DNA from: Smittia aterrima
Lineage: Eukaryota > Arthropoda > Insecta > Diptera > Chironomidae
Assembly (NCBI GenBank): GCA_033063855.1
Contig: CP093830.1
Location: forward strand, 5,704,854-5,768,853
Length of the DNA stretch: 64,000 nt
Direction of reading: 5' to 3'
The position numbers and the translations under genes are program-made. A model generated the notes under the pieces. The model did no database searches, had not been told where the DNA came from, and was given only the letters and a program-made list of their open reading frames with translations. Of this stretch, positions 25,509-34,434 are shown piece by piece; position 1 is the first letter of the stretch; the number at the start of each line of letters is the position of its first letter.

Positions 25509-25560
25509 TTAGAATTTAAGAAAATATTCCGGTGAAGGGAGAATTGTTCAAAGATTTTTG

Positions 25561-25566
25561 AAATAA
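25561..25566 (+). terminator. Candidate intronic poly(A) signal ending the short MOCS2B mRNA
   Basis: AATAAA lies about 50 bases after the MOCS2B stop and upstream of the splice acceptor for the MBIP exon (CAG ending at 25611). If used, it ends the transcript after MOCS2B. If the intron 25429-25611 is removed, the signal goes with it and the MBIP exon is included. The role is inferred from position only. Confidence 0.45.
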
Positions 25567-25611
25567 ATAAATTTATTTACAAATTTTAAGAAATTCTTTT
25601 TCAATTTTCAG

Positions 25612-26183
25612 AAACGAAATTTGGAAAACGTAAGAGGACACAAATGAATTTTGATGATTGTCAAGTTGTTGATGAAAGCAAAATTGACCCGAGCTTAGTG
25701 CAAATATCAGTTGAACATGATGAAGTTCAGAGGAGAATTTGTTCTTTCATTGATTCGAAACGTGAGGAGATCAACCGAAACAATCAAAGAGACTTTATTG
25801 AAGGAGAAATCGATGATTCATGCGCTCGGATCGCTAGCAACGTTTATCGAATCAAAGACTCGAAAGGTCATTTAAAAATAAAAAGAGTTTGTAATGAAGC
25901 TGGACCAGGAAGCTCAACTAGCGACAAGGAGACTCTCAATCAATTTTACGGAATTGAAGAGCGAGTTAGGGATATTGAAGATTTTATTGGAGTCGCAGTT
26001 CCTGTCCCCAAGAATATTTATGAACGACTAAAAGCTATCGAGGATGAAATTCATCATCTCAAGACGATTTCTCCAGAATATTTTCACTTCATCTCAAGAA
26101 AAGCTTTACCACCAAAGAAGAAAACTGTTTACTCGATCGAAGATCTCGATAAAATAATAAGTGCCATGGAAAATAAAAGTTAA
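25612..26183 (+). CDS. Mocs2B: MBIP-like C-terminal part of a MOCS2B-MBIP (ATAC complex) protein
   Basis: This region resembles MAP3K12-binding inhibitory protein (MBIP) and the C-terminal half of Drosophila Mocs2B, a MoaE-MBIP fusion that belongs to the ATAC histone acetyltransferase complex. An acceptor with a pyrimidine tract ends at 25611. Joining the donor after 25428 to 25612 keeps the frame: G+AA makes Glu, followed by a basic stretch KFGKRKR that looks like a nuclear localisation signal, then the 179-residue frame from ATG 25644. Visible features are DSCARIASNVYRIK, a coiled-coil-like helix with IYERLKAIEDEIHHL, and the closing SPEYFHFISRK. It might also be translated alone from 25644. 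The stop is 45 bp from the stop of a convergent gene on the other strand. Confidence 0.8.
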
Positions 26184-26228
26184 ACTTTAATTAAATTTTA
26201 TTTTATCCACTTTTCGATGACAATTTAT

Positions 26229-26381
26229 TTAGTTTTGCGGCTTTTTGTTCCATTCTTGTGTTTCAGGTATTAATGGAATTTCTTTATTCGGCTTGATGAG
26301 TGATGGCAGGAAATGCGTCACGAGAGCTCCGATACCGATGATTACCACAGGGATAAGCGCCTTGTTCTTGTTAAATGCCAT
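26229..26381 (-). CDS. Small single-pass membrane protein, 50 residues
   Basis: This is an intact short frame with an ATG at 26381 and TAA at 26229-26231, reading MAFNKNKALIPVV at the start and ending EWNKKPQN. A hydrophobic segment at about residues 8-28 follows a short basic N-terminus; a Pro/Glu-rich polar tail of about 20 residues comes next. That architecture is common in small inner-mitochondrial-membrane proteins, but I do not recognise the family and assign no function. It is tail-to-tail with the MBIP exon (45 bp between stop codons) and head-to-head with the first DUF1091 gene. Support is the clean start-to-stop frame, the transmembrane pattern and the position; homology is untested. 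Confidence 0.55.
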   Translation of the reverse strand: MAFNKNKALIPVVIIGIGALVTHFLPSLIKPNKEIPLIPETQEWNKKPQN

Positions 26382-27010
26382 TTGACTTGAAAGCTTTAAT
26401 TTCAATTTTTCTAATATTTTTGTTTAGAGTTCGTTCGAAAATTCCGGAAAGAAAAGAAAATTTGTTATTTAAAAAAAAATTCAGTTATCAGACGAAATTT
26501 ATTGTGAATTTTAGATATTAAAGTTCATTCGTTGTTTTTTTTTTAAAACATTATTTTTTTCGCTTAAAGTGTTCCGATTTTTCATGGAATAAAAGCTCAA
26601 TTCTTAAATCTTTAATGATAAAAGTAAAATACGATAATTTCAAATTCGAAACGACGCTTTAACAAAGTAAAATTAATCAACTCCAATTAAACGCAGGGTT
26701 GTAAAATCTCTACCTCAACCACTGATCTGACCATAAATTGTTGATTCAAAATCGATGAAAGAATGAAACATTCTGAATGACAGAAGCACAATTTTCCAGC
26801 TACAATTTTCATTCTCTTAATTTACTTTTACTTAACAGAGCGAGTCATCAGCTGAAAAGTTCACCGCTGTTTAATTGTAAAATTATTATCACGCTACTCT
26901 AATTGATCAAATTATTTTAAATTGCAACAGTGTCCCTTATGATAATAACAACGAAATATTTTTATTTCATTGATGTTTGAGGAATGAAAAAGTTGGAATT
27001 TTTTTTGAGG
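26382..27010. promoter_or_regulatory. Divergent intergenic region (small membrane protein / DUF1091 copy 1)
   Basis: This is AT-rich DNA of about 630 bp between two divergently transcribed genes. It must contain both 5' ends. I see no clear TATA-initiator pair. An in-frame upstream ATG at 26984 precedes the DUF1091 start chosen here. Confidence 0.4.
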
Positions 27011-27653
27011 ATGTTCTTTAAACTTGGCATGATTGTCAATTTGCTAATTGCAACAAACGCTGAAAACATTTACATCAGAAGTGTTCGATGCAACTTCTCA
27101 AATGAATATGTTTACAAGAACATTTCATGCTTTGCAAAATCTTACAACCGACATGTTTCAACAATCAATTACATGATCGTCTTCAAGCAACCTCTAAATA
27201 ACTTCTTAGTAAGTCAAACCATGTAGTTTAAGTATTGCATATTTTTATTTATTTTAGGTCGAAGGAACGCTTTTCTATCGGTACGGGCAAGTTTTTCGTC
27301 AAGCTCTAACATGGAAAAAAATGAATTGGTGTCAATTAATGGATAAATCAGTTGAAAACATTGTTTATGCCTACCTAATCGATGAGCTTAGAAATAGTGA
27401 AATGAGTCAAGTGATTCACAAATGTCCTTACAAGGTGAAATATTAAAAAATTAGAAAATAATCCCAAACAACTTTCTTCTTCCCTCAGGATATAGTCGTA
27501 CGTAACGCGAGCTTCGTAATCAGCTCAGTTTTTGCCCAGTTTGCAACAGGCGAGTACAAGATGAGTATTCGCTTCTTTGAAACTAATTTACATTTGGGCG
27601 AGATAATAATTATTGGAAGCATGAATACGCCATATAAAGACACATTGGGTTAA
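27011..27653 (+). CDS. DUF1091 family secreted protein, copy 1
   Basis: This belongs to the DUF1091 family of insect secreted proteins, related to Drosophila CheB-type proteins and the GM2-activator fold; biochemical role is mostly unknown and lipid binding is inferred. Exons 27011-27208, 27258-27434 and 27489-27653 all join at phase 0, giving 179 residues. I chose the ATG at 27011 because it gives a first exon of exactly 66 codons, as in all sister copies; an in-frame ATG at 26984 would add nine residues. A signal peptide ends near ATNA (residue ~17). Four cysteines are conserved (VRCNF, SCFAK, NWCQL, HKCPY). The third exon is of the divergent 'ETNLHLGE...YKDTLG' type, one codon shorter than in the other copies, which marks a subfamily shared with the broken copies nearby. 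Confidence 0.85.
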
Positions 27654-27954
27654 TGTCCTGCCTGAAAATTGAAAATCAACAAATTAAACTGTTTTTTCCT
27701 GTTTTCAAGTTAATATCGTTTCAATATATTCAAAATATTATTACAATTTACAACAAATATGATTATATTCTTTTTGACCTCAGCAGACCCATCGTGCCTT
27801 ACAGAATTGCACAGCTCTTTCGCAATGAGGCTATAATTGTCTTTAAATGCAACACTTACCTCTCAGTTAATAACGACGAAATAAATATTTTGAATAAAAG
27901 TTTCAGTTCTTCATTCATTCTCGGACTCTACCCAGTTCTGAATTATATTTGGGA
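27654..27954 (+). promoter_or_regulatory. Conserved upstream block of DUF1091 copy 2
   Basis: The 3' UTR of copy 1 is followed by a block from about 27780 to 27954 that recurs upstream of copies 3 (about 29100) and 5 (about 32630). It contains GCACAGCTCTTTCGCAATG, then CTATAATT at 27831, then TCAGTT at 27863. TATA to initiator A is about 33 bp, a plausible core promoter. The initiator match is lost in copies 3 and 5, so the assignment is tentative. Confidence 0.4.
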
Positions 27955-28621
27955 ATGTTTATTCAACTTGTCTTGCTTGTCAATTTGTTGATTGCAACAA
28001 ATGCTGATAACATTTACGTCAGAAATGTTCGATGCAACTTCTCAAATGAATTTGTCTACGAAAACTTTTCATGCTTTGCGAAGTCCTACAATCGTCAAGT
28101 TTCAACAGTCAACTTTATGATCATCTTCAAGAAACCTATGAATAAACTCATCGTAAGTCAATCGCTGGAATTAACTGGTTTTTTTACAACTTCTTAAGAA
28201 GGTAACAATTTTATTTTAGGTCCAAGCAACGCTTTCCTATCGATACGGACTAATTTATCGTCAAGCTGTAACATTCAAAAAGATCAATTGGTGTCACTTA
28301 ATGGATAAATCTGTTGAAAATATTCTTTATGGATACATCATCGATGAAATTAAAAACAGTGAAGCGAAAAACATGATTCACAAATGTCCTTACAAGGTGA
28401 AGTATTAAAATTTTTAGAGTATTCTCTCGAAATGTTTTTTTTTTCTTTTACAGGATCTTATCGTTAGCAACGCAAGCTTCGTAATTAGTCCAACCTTGGC
28501 TCAGCTTGCAACAGGCGAATATAAGTGCACGCTTCGTTTCTTTGACGATAAGGACAAAGATTACGGCCTCATAACAGTTTACGGAAACCTTAATACGCCA
28601 AATAAAGACACTTTCGGTTAA
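27955..28621 (+). CDS. DUF1091 family secreted protein, copy 2
   Basis: Exons 27955-28152, 28220-28396 and 28454-28621 join at phase 0 (66+59+55 codons) for 180 residues. The protein starts MFIQLVLLVNLLIATNA, a typical cleaved signal peptide, and keeps the four cysteines (VRCNF, SCFAK, NWCHL, HKCPY). The third exon is of the common type ending in NTPNKDTFG. An AATAAA follows the stop by about 25 bases, so the 3' UTR is very short. It is probably expressed and secreted independently of its neighbours, each copy having its own upstream block. Function is unknown; chemosensory or lipid-carrier roles known for CheB relatives are only suggestive. Confidence 0.85.
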
Positions 28622-28763
28622 GAGACAGTCTGTAAATTGACCAAAAATAAATCTGTTTATTCCTGTCTGGTATTTCAGTTAAATTGTATCAAATTGCAAC
28701 ATTTTTTTCCGTTAACGTTGATGAAATAAAAGTTTTAATTGTTCTTTAATTCTGTGACATTAA

Positions 28764-28991
28764 CAGCAACAGAGGAATAAGTCACGCGCTTTACAAATGC
28801 CCTTACAAGGTGAAATATTAAATTTGAAAATAATAGAGTGCGTCGATACCAGTGGTATCAGCTCAGTCTTTGCCCAGTTTGTAACAGGCGAGTACAAGAT
28901 GAGTTCTAGTTTTTTTTAAACTAATTTAGATTTGGGCGAGATAACAATTATTGGAAGCATGAATACGCCATTTAAAGACACATTGGGTTAA
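28764..28991 (+). pseudogene. DUF1091 remnant (end of exon 2 to exon 3)
   Basis: This is homologous to the end of exon 2 (TGCCCTTACAAGGTGAAATA) and to exon 3 of copy 1. The splice acceptor and the first codons of exon 3 are replaced by unrelated bases, and a poly-T expansion with TAA interrupts the frame at about 28910-28922. Exon 1 and most of exon 2 are missing. It belongs to the copy-1 subfamily ('LGEITIIGSMNTP', ending in TLG). A non-functional leftover of unequal recombination is the simplest reading. Confidence 0.75.
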
Positions 28992-29271
28992 TATCCTGCC
29001 TGTAAATTGAAAATCAACAAAATAAACTGTTTTTTTCTTGTTTTCAAATTCAAATAAAATTATTATTACAACAAATTTGATTACATTGTTTTGACCTCAT
29101 TAGACTCACCGTGCCTTACAGAATTGCACAGTTCTTTCGCAATGAGGCTATAATTGTCTGTAAATGCAACACTTACCGCTTGGCTAATGACAAAGAAATA
29201 AATATTTTAAATTCAAGTTTCAGTTCTTCATTCATTCTCGGACTCTAACAAGTTCTGAAATATTTTTGGGA

Positions 29272-29936
29272 ATGATTTTTCCTCTTGTTTTACTCGTCAA
29301 TTTGTTGATTGCAACAAATGCTGATAACATTTACATAAGAAGTATTAAGTGCAACTTCTCAAATGAATTTGTCTACGAGAACTTTTCATGCTTTGCGAAG
29401 TCTTACAATCGTCAAGTTTCAACAGGCAACTTAATGATCATCTTCAAGAAACCTATGGATAACATCATCGTAAGTCAATCGTTTGAATTTACTTTTTTCT
29501 TAGAACTTCTTAAGAAGTTAACAATTTTATTTTAGGTCGAAGCAACGGTTTCCTATCGATACGGTCTAATTTATCATGAAGTTATAAAATTCAAAAAGAT
29601 CAATTGGTGTCGATTAATGGATAAATCTGTTGAAAACATTCTTTATGGATATTTCATCGATGAGATTAGAAACAGTAGAGCGAGACACGCGATTCACAAA
29701 TGTCCTTACAAGGTGAAGTACTAAAAATTTGAAAATATTCTATCGAAATGTTTCTTTTTGCTTTACAGGATCTAATCGTTAGCAACGCAAGCGTCGTAAT
29801 CAGTCCAATCTTGACTCAGCTTGCAACAGGCGAATATAAGTCCACGCTTCGTTTCTTTCAAGATGAGAACAAAGATTATGGTCTCATAACAGTTTACGGA
29901 AGCATGAATACGCCAAATAAAGACACTTTCGGTTAA
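29272..29936 (+). CDS. DUF1091 family secreted protein, copy 3
   Basis: Exons 29272-29469, 29536-29712 and 29769-29936 join at phase 0 (66+59+55 codons) for 180 residues. The signal peptide reads MIFPLVLLVNLLIATNA, and the mature part opens with DNIYIRSIKCNFSNEF. All four cysteines are kept. The exon 3 product ends SMNTPNKDTFG. It is closest to copy 2 in exon 1, its first intron and upstream block. The first intron is about 66 bp with a TTATTTTAG acceptor, as in the sister genes. An AATAAA lies about 25 bases after the stop. Function is unknown beyond the family assignment. Confidence 0.85.
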
Positions 29937-30578
29937 TGTCCCGTCTGTAAATTGACCAAAAATAAATCTGTTTATTCCTGTCTGTTAATTCATTCAAATT
30001 ATATCAGATTGCCACATTTATTTTTCCGTTAACGACGACGAAATAAAATTTTTAGTTGTTCTTTCATTCTGTGACATTAACAAATTTTTAACTATTTTTG
30101 GAAATGATATTAGAACTTTCTTTGTTTGTCAATTTGTTGGTTGCAACAAACGCTGAAAATGTTTACATCAGACACGTTCGATGCAACTCCTCAAATGAAA
30201 TTGTCTACAACAACATTTCATGCTTTGCGAAGTCTTATCGACATGTTTCAACAATAAATTACATGATCATCTTCAAGCAAACATTGTTTATGCATACCTC
30301 ATCGACGATTAGATAGATTAGAAATAGTGAAATGAATCAAGTGATTCACAAATGTCCTTATGAGGTGAAGTAATAAAAAATTAGAAAATAATCCCAAACA
30401 ACTTTCTTCTTTCTTCAGAACTAGAGAGCACGGAGGTAGTCTCCGGCCTACGGCCAAAGACACAACCACGCAAACCGCGACGGTCGCTACGCGACCTATA
30501 CGCCGGTCAAACTCCGGCCCGTTACTCAATCCGAATAGAATTACACAATATAATTTCAATGAAGAAAGAGCAAAAAAA

Positions 30579-32053
30579 ATTTTGGGTTGTATGGGAGGTA
30601 CTAGAAGGGGAGGGGCTGGGGTGCCCATTTTCTCTACCAAGCTTGCTATGGTTCATACAAGCCAGCTCACCAAATATCAGCTTGCTTGCTTTGCTCAATT
30701 CAGATTTATCGCTATTTAAATTTTTGGGGTGTATAGGAGGTACTAGAAGGGGAGGTGCTGGGGTGCCCATTTTCTCTACCAAGCTTGCTATGGTTCATAC
30801 AAGCCAGCTCACCAAATATCAGCTCGTTAGCTCTTCTCAATTCAGATTTATCGCTATTTAAGTTTTTGGGGTGTATAGGAGGTACTAGAAGGGGAGGTGC
30901 TGGGGTGCCCATTTTCTCTACCAAGCTTGCTATGGTTCATACAAGCCAGCTCACCAAATATCAGCTTGCTTGCTTTGCTCAATTCAGATTTATCGCTATT
31001 TAAATTTTTGGGGTGTATGGAAGGTACTAGAAGGGGAGGGGCTGGGGTGCCCATTTTCTCTACCAAGCTTGCTATGATTCATACAAGCCAGCTTACCAAA
31101 GATCAGCTCGCTAGCTCTTCTCAATTCTGATTTATCGCTATTTAAGTTTTTGGGGTGTATGGGAGGTACTAGAAGGGGAGGGGCTGGGGTGCCCATTTTC
31201 TCTACCAAGCTTGCTATGATTCATACAAGCCAGCTTACCAAAGATCAGCTTGCTAGCTCTTCATAATTCAGATTTATCGCTATTTAAGTTTTTGGGGTGT
31301 ATGGGAGGTACTAGAAGGGGAGGGGCTGGGGTGCCCATTTTCTCAACCAAGCTTGCTATGATTCATACAAGCCAGCTTACCAAAGATCAGCTCGCTAGCT
31401 CTTCTCAATTCTGATTTATCGCTATTTAAGTTTTTGGGGTGTATGGGAGGTACTAGAAGGGGAGGGGCTGGGGTGCCCATTTTCTCAACTAAGCTTGCTA
31501 TGGTTGATACAAGCCAGCTTACCAGATATCAGCTCGTTAGCTCTTCTCAATTCAGATTTATCGCTATTTAAGTTTTTGGGTTGTATGGGAGGTACTAGAA
31601 GGGGAGGGGCTGGTGTGCCCATTTTCTCAACTAAGCTTGCTATGGTTGATACAAGCCAGCTTACCAGATATCAGCTCGTTAGCTCTTCTCAATTCAGATT
31701 TATCGCTATTTAAGTTTTTGGGGTGTATGGGAGGTACTAGAAGGGGAGGGGCTGGGGTGCCCATTTTCTCTACCAAGCTTGCTATGGTTCATACAAGCCA
31801 GCTCACCAAATATCAGCTTGCTTGCTTTGCTCAATTCAGATTTATCGCTATTTAAATTTTTGGGGTGTATGGGAGGTACTAGAAGGGGAGGGGCTGGGGT
31901 GCCCATTTTCTCAACCAAGCTTGCTATGATTCATACAAGCCAGCTTACCAAAGATCAGCTCGCTAGCTCTTCTCAATTCTGATTTATCGCTATTTAAGTT
32001 TTTGGGGTGTATGGGAGGTACTAGAAGGGGAGGGGCTGGGGTGCCCATTTTCA
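30579..32053. repeat. 142-bp tandem repeat, about 10.4 copies
   Basis: The phrase TTTTTGGGGTGTATGGGAGG recurs every 142 bp: about 30579, 30721, 30863, 31005, 31147, 31289, 31431, 31573, 31715, 31857 and 31999; the last copy breaks off at 32053. Units fall into at least two variants: one with CACCAAATATCAGCTTGCTT and ending TTTAAA, another with TACCAAAGATCAGCTCGCTA and ending TTTAAG; intermediate units carry TACCAGATATCAGCTCG. Open frames of about 70 codons on both strands are by-products of the repeat; 142 is not a multiple of three, so no continuous protein results. Confidence 0.95.
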
Positions 32054-32141
32054 ATAGGGATCATCCTAGGGACGGTACAAAGGTTCATACCAAATTTGAA
32101 CGCGCTAGCTGCAATCGTTCGAGAGTTATGGTGTTTACATA

Positions 32142-32144
<3 letters not shown>

Positions 32145-32183
<39 letters not shown>
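32145..32183. repeat. (AC)n microsatellite
   Basis: An uninterrupted AC dinucleotide run of about 39 bp inside the insertion, just right of the 142-bp array. It is preceded by TACGT and followed by AGGAATCC. Likely polymorphic in length. Confidence 0.95.
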
Positions 32184-32185
<2 letters not shown>

Positions 32186-32800
32186 AATCCGGACAGGTTT
32201 TTTTTTATTCGTTTTTCTGGCTCCAAGTATCATGAAACGTGGAGAAAACTCAAAAAAAGTGGGGGTAAAAAAATTTTTTTTCTTGACCGAAAACAATACT
32301 CCGGGCCCGACAATTTTTTGAAAAAAAATTAGTTAGGGCCGGAGTGATATTGTTCGTAACGCGAGCTTCGTATTCAGCTCAGTCTTGGGTCAATTTGCAA
32401 CAGGCGAGTAAAAGATGAGTATTCGTTTCTTTGAAACTAATTTAGATTTGGGCGAGATAACAATTATTGGAAGCATGAATACGCCATATAAAGGCACATT
32501 GGGTTAATGTCTTGTATGTAAATTGAAAATCAACAAAATAAACTGTTTTTCCTGTTTTCAAGTTCATATCGTTTCAATATATATACATCAAATTACATCA
32601 AATATGATTATATTCTTTTTGACCTCATCAGACTTATCGTGACTTTCAGAATTGCACAGCTCTTTCTCAATGAGGCTATAATTGTCTGTAAATGCAACAC
32701 TTACCTCTCAGGTAATGACGACGATATAAAAAATTTTGACTTAAAGTTTCAGTTCTTCATTCATTCTCGGACTCTAACAAGTTCTGAATTATATTTGGGA

Positions 32801-33446
32801 ATGATTATTCAACTTGTCTTCCTTGGTAATTTGTTGATTGCAACAAACGCTAATAACATTTACATCAGAAGTGTTCGATGTAACTTCTCAAATGAATTTG
32901 TCTACAAGAACTTTTCATGCTTTGCGAAGTCTTACAATCGAAAAGTTTCAACAGTCAATTACATGATCATCTTCAAGCAACCTTTAAATAACTTCTTAGT
33001 AAGTCAAACCATGTAGTTTATGTCTTCTAGTTTTACTTATTTTAGGTCGAAGTAACGCTTTTTTATCGGTACGGGCAAATTTTTCGTCCAGCTCTAGCAT
33101 GGAAAAAGATGAATTGGTGTCAATTAATGGATAAATCTGTTGAAAACATTCTTTATACATACTTCATCGATGAGCTTAGAAACAGTGGAGCGAGACAGGC
33201 GATTCACAAATGTCCTTACAAGGTAAAGTATTATAAATTTGAAAACAATCTCTCGAAATGTTTTATCTTCATTTACAGGATATTATCGTTAACAACGCAA
33301 GCTTCGTAATCAGTCCAATCTTGGCTCAGCTTGCAACAGGCGAATATAAGGGCACGCTTCGTTTTTTTGAAGATGAGGACAAAGATTTCGGCTACATGAC
33401 TTTTTTTGGAAGGATGGATACGCCAAATAAAGACACGTTCGGTTAA
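32801..33446 (+). CDS. DUF1091 family secreted protein, copy 4 (chimeric)
   Basis: Exons 32801-32998, 33046-33222 and 33279-33446 join at phase 0 (66+59+55 codons) for 180 residues. The ATG at 32801 (MIIQLVFLGNLLIATNA) matches the sister starts, although the frame is open upstream. Exon 1, intron 1 and the first half of exon 2 (FYRYGQIF, WKKMNWCQL) match copy 1. The second half of exon 2 (ENILYTYFIDE, GARQAIHKCPYK) and exon 3 (DIIVNNASFVISP, ending NKDTFG) match copies 2, 3 and 5. The gene therefore looks like a product of unequal crossing-over or gene conversion with a breakpoint within exon 2. All four cysteines and all splice sites are intact. Confidence 0.85.
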
Positions 33447-33600
33447 TGCCTCGTCTGTAAATTGACCAAAAATAAATCTGTCAATTCAGTCAAATTATAT
33501 CAGATTGCAACATTTATTTTTCCGTTAACGACGACGAAATAAAAATTTTAGTTGCTCTTTCATTCTGTGACATTAACAAAGTCTGAAAATATTTTTGGAA

Positions 33601-34267
33601 ATGATATTAGAACTTTTCTTGTTTGTCAATTTGTTGATTGCAACAAATGCTGATAATGTATACTTCAGAAATATTCGATGTAACTTCTCAAATGAATTTG
33701 TCTACAATAACAATTCCTGCTTTGCGAAGTCCTACAGTCGAAAAGTTTCAACAGTCAACTTTATGATCATGTTCAAGAAACCTATGAATACCATCATCGT
33801 AAGTCAATCGCTGGGATTACTTGTTTTTTCTTACAACTTCTTAGATAGTTAACAATTTCATTTTAGGTCGAAGGAGCGCTTTTCTATCGATACGGAATAA
33901 TTTATCGTCAAGCTGTAACATTTAAAAAGATCAATTGGTGTCAATTAATGGATAAATCTGTTGAAAACATTGTTTATGGATACCTCATCGATGAGATTAA
34001 AAACAGTGGAGCGAGACTCGTGATTCACAAATGTCCTTACAAGGTAAAGTATTAAAAATTTGAAAATATTCTCTCGAAATGTTTGATCTTCCTTTACAGG
34101 ATATTATAGTTAGCAACGCAAGCTTCGTTATCAGTCCAATCTTGGTTCAGATTGCAACAGGCGACTATAAGTTCACGCTTCGTTTTTTTGAAGATGAGGA
34201 CAAAGATTACGGCGACATAACAATTTTCGGAAGCATGAATACGCCAAATAAAGACACGTTCGGTTAA
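33601..34267 (+). CDS. DUF1091 family secreted protein, copy 5
   Basis: Exons 33601-33798, 33867-34043 and 34100-34267 join at phase 0 (66+59+55 codons) for 180 residues. The signal peptide reads MILELFLFVNLLIATNA and the mature N-terminus is DNVYFRNIRCNFSNEF. Cysteines are conserved. Exon 3 gives ASFVISPILVQIATGDYK and ends in NTPNKDTFG. Its upstream region (about 33480-33600) is of the second promoter type, with TTTTTCCGTTAACGACGACG, shared with copy 6 and the split pseudogene rather than with copies 2-4. AATAAA follows the stop. Function unknown. Confidence 0.85.
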
Positions 34268-34434
34268 AAGCCAGTTTGTAAATTGACCAAAAATAAATCT
34301 GTTTATTCCTGTCTGGTAATTCATTCAAATTATATCAGATTGCAACATTTTTTTTTCCGTTAACGACGACGAAATAAAAATTTCAGTTCTTCATTCATTC
34401 TGTGACGTTAACAAAGTTTCTACTATTTTTTGAA

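Larger units (their letters stand above)
30419..32345. mobile_element. Repeat-rich insertion of unknown class in the DUF1091 pseudogene
   Basis: This is a block of about 1.93 kb with no homology to the array, lying exactly between a DUF1091 intron-2 acceptor and its exon 3. It contains a GC-rich left module (30430-30530, with CTCCGGCC and CGCGACGGTCGC words), the 142-bp tandem array, an (AC)n run and an AT-rich right end closing in TTAGGGCCGGAGT. The right end read in reverse (ACTCCGGCCCTAA) resembles ACTCCGGCCCGTTA in the left module, so the ends may be inverted repeats. I see no target-site duplication and no transposase frame. A non-autonomous transposon is likely but its class is unassigned. 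Confidence 0.55.
30104..32506 (+). pseudogene. DUF1091 pseudogene split by a repeat-rich insertion
   Basis: The left part (30104-30418) has a normal start MILELSLFVNLLVATNA, a three-base deletion (SYNRH becomes SYRH), then a deletion that fuses exon 1 straight to the last third of exon 2, with a frame break and a TAG near 30308. The second intron and its CAG acceptor remain. At that acceptor a 1.93 kb insertion begins (30419-32345). Exon 3 resumes at 32346 (GATATTGTTCGTAACGCG) and runs to TAA at 32504-32506, but carries a TAA inside (GGCGAGTAAAAG near 32403). Exon 1 resembles copy 7 here called copy 6, whereas exons 2-3 resemble copy 1, so the locus was already chimeric. It cannot make a normal protein. 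Confidence 0.85.

Noticed and set aside
25497..25514. Donor GTTAGA overlapping the MOCS2B stop as a way to join MBIP while keeping the WKEN tail
   Set aside because: Joining it to 25612 creates TAA at the junction, so it cannot give a fusion.
30522..31918. Series of ~70-residue minus-strand frames (MVEKMGTPAPPLL...)
   Set aside because: They are products of the 142-bp tandem repeat; the period is not a multiple of three and no continuous protein is encoded.
30419..32345. Introner-type (intron-generating) element
   Set aside because: The insertion sits at a splice junction, but its right end (CCGGAGT) is not an AG acceptor and the host gene is already broken.
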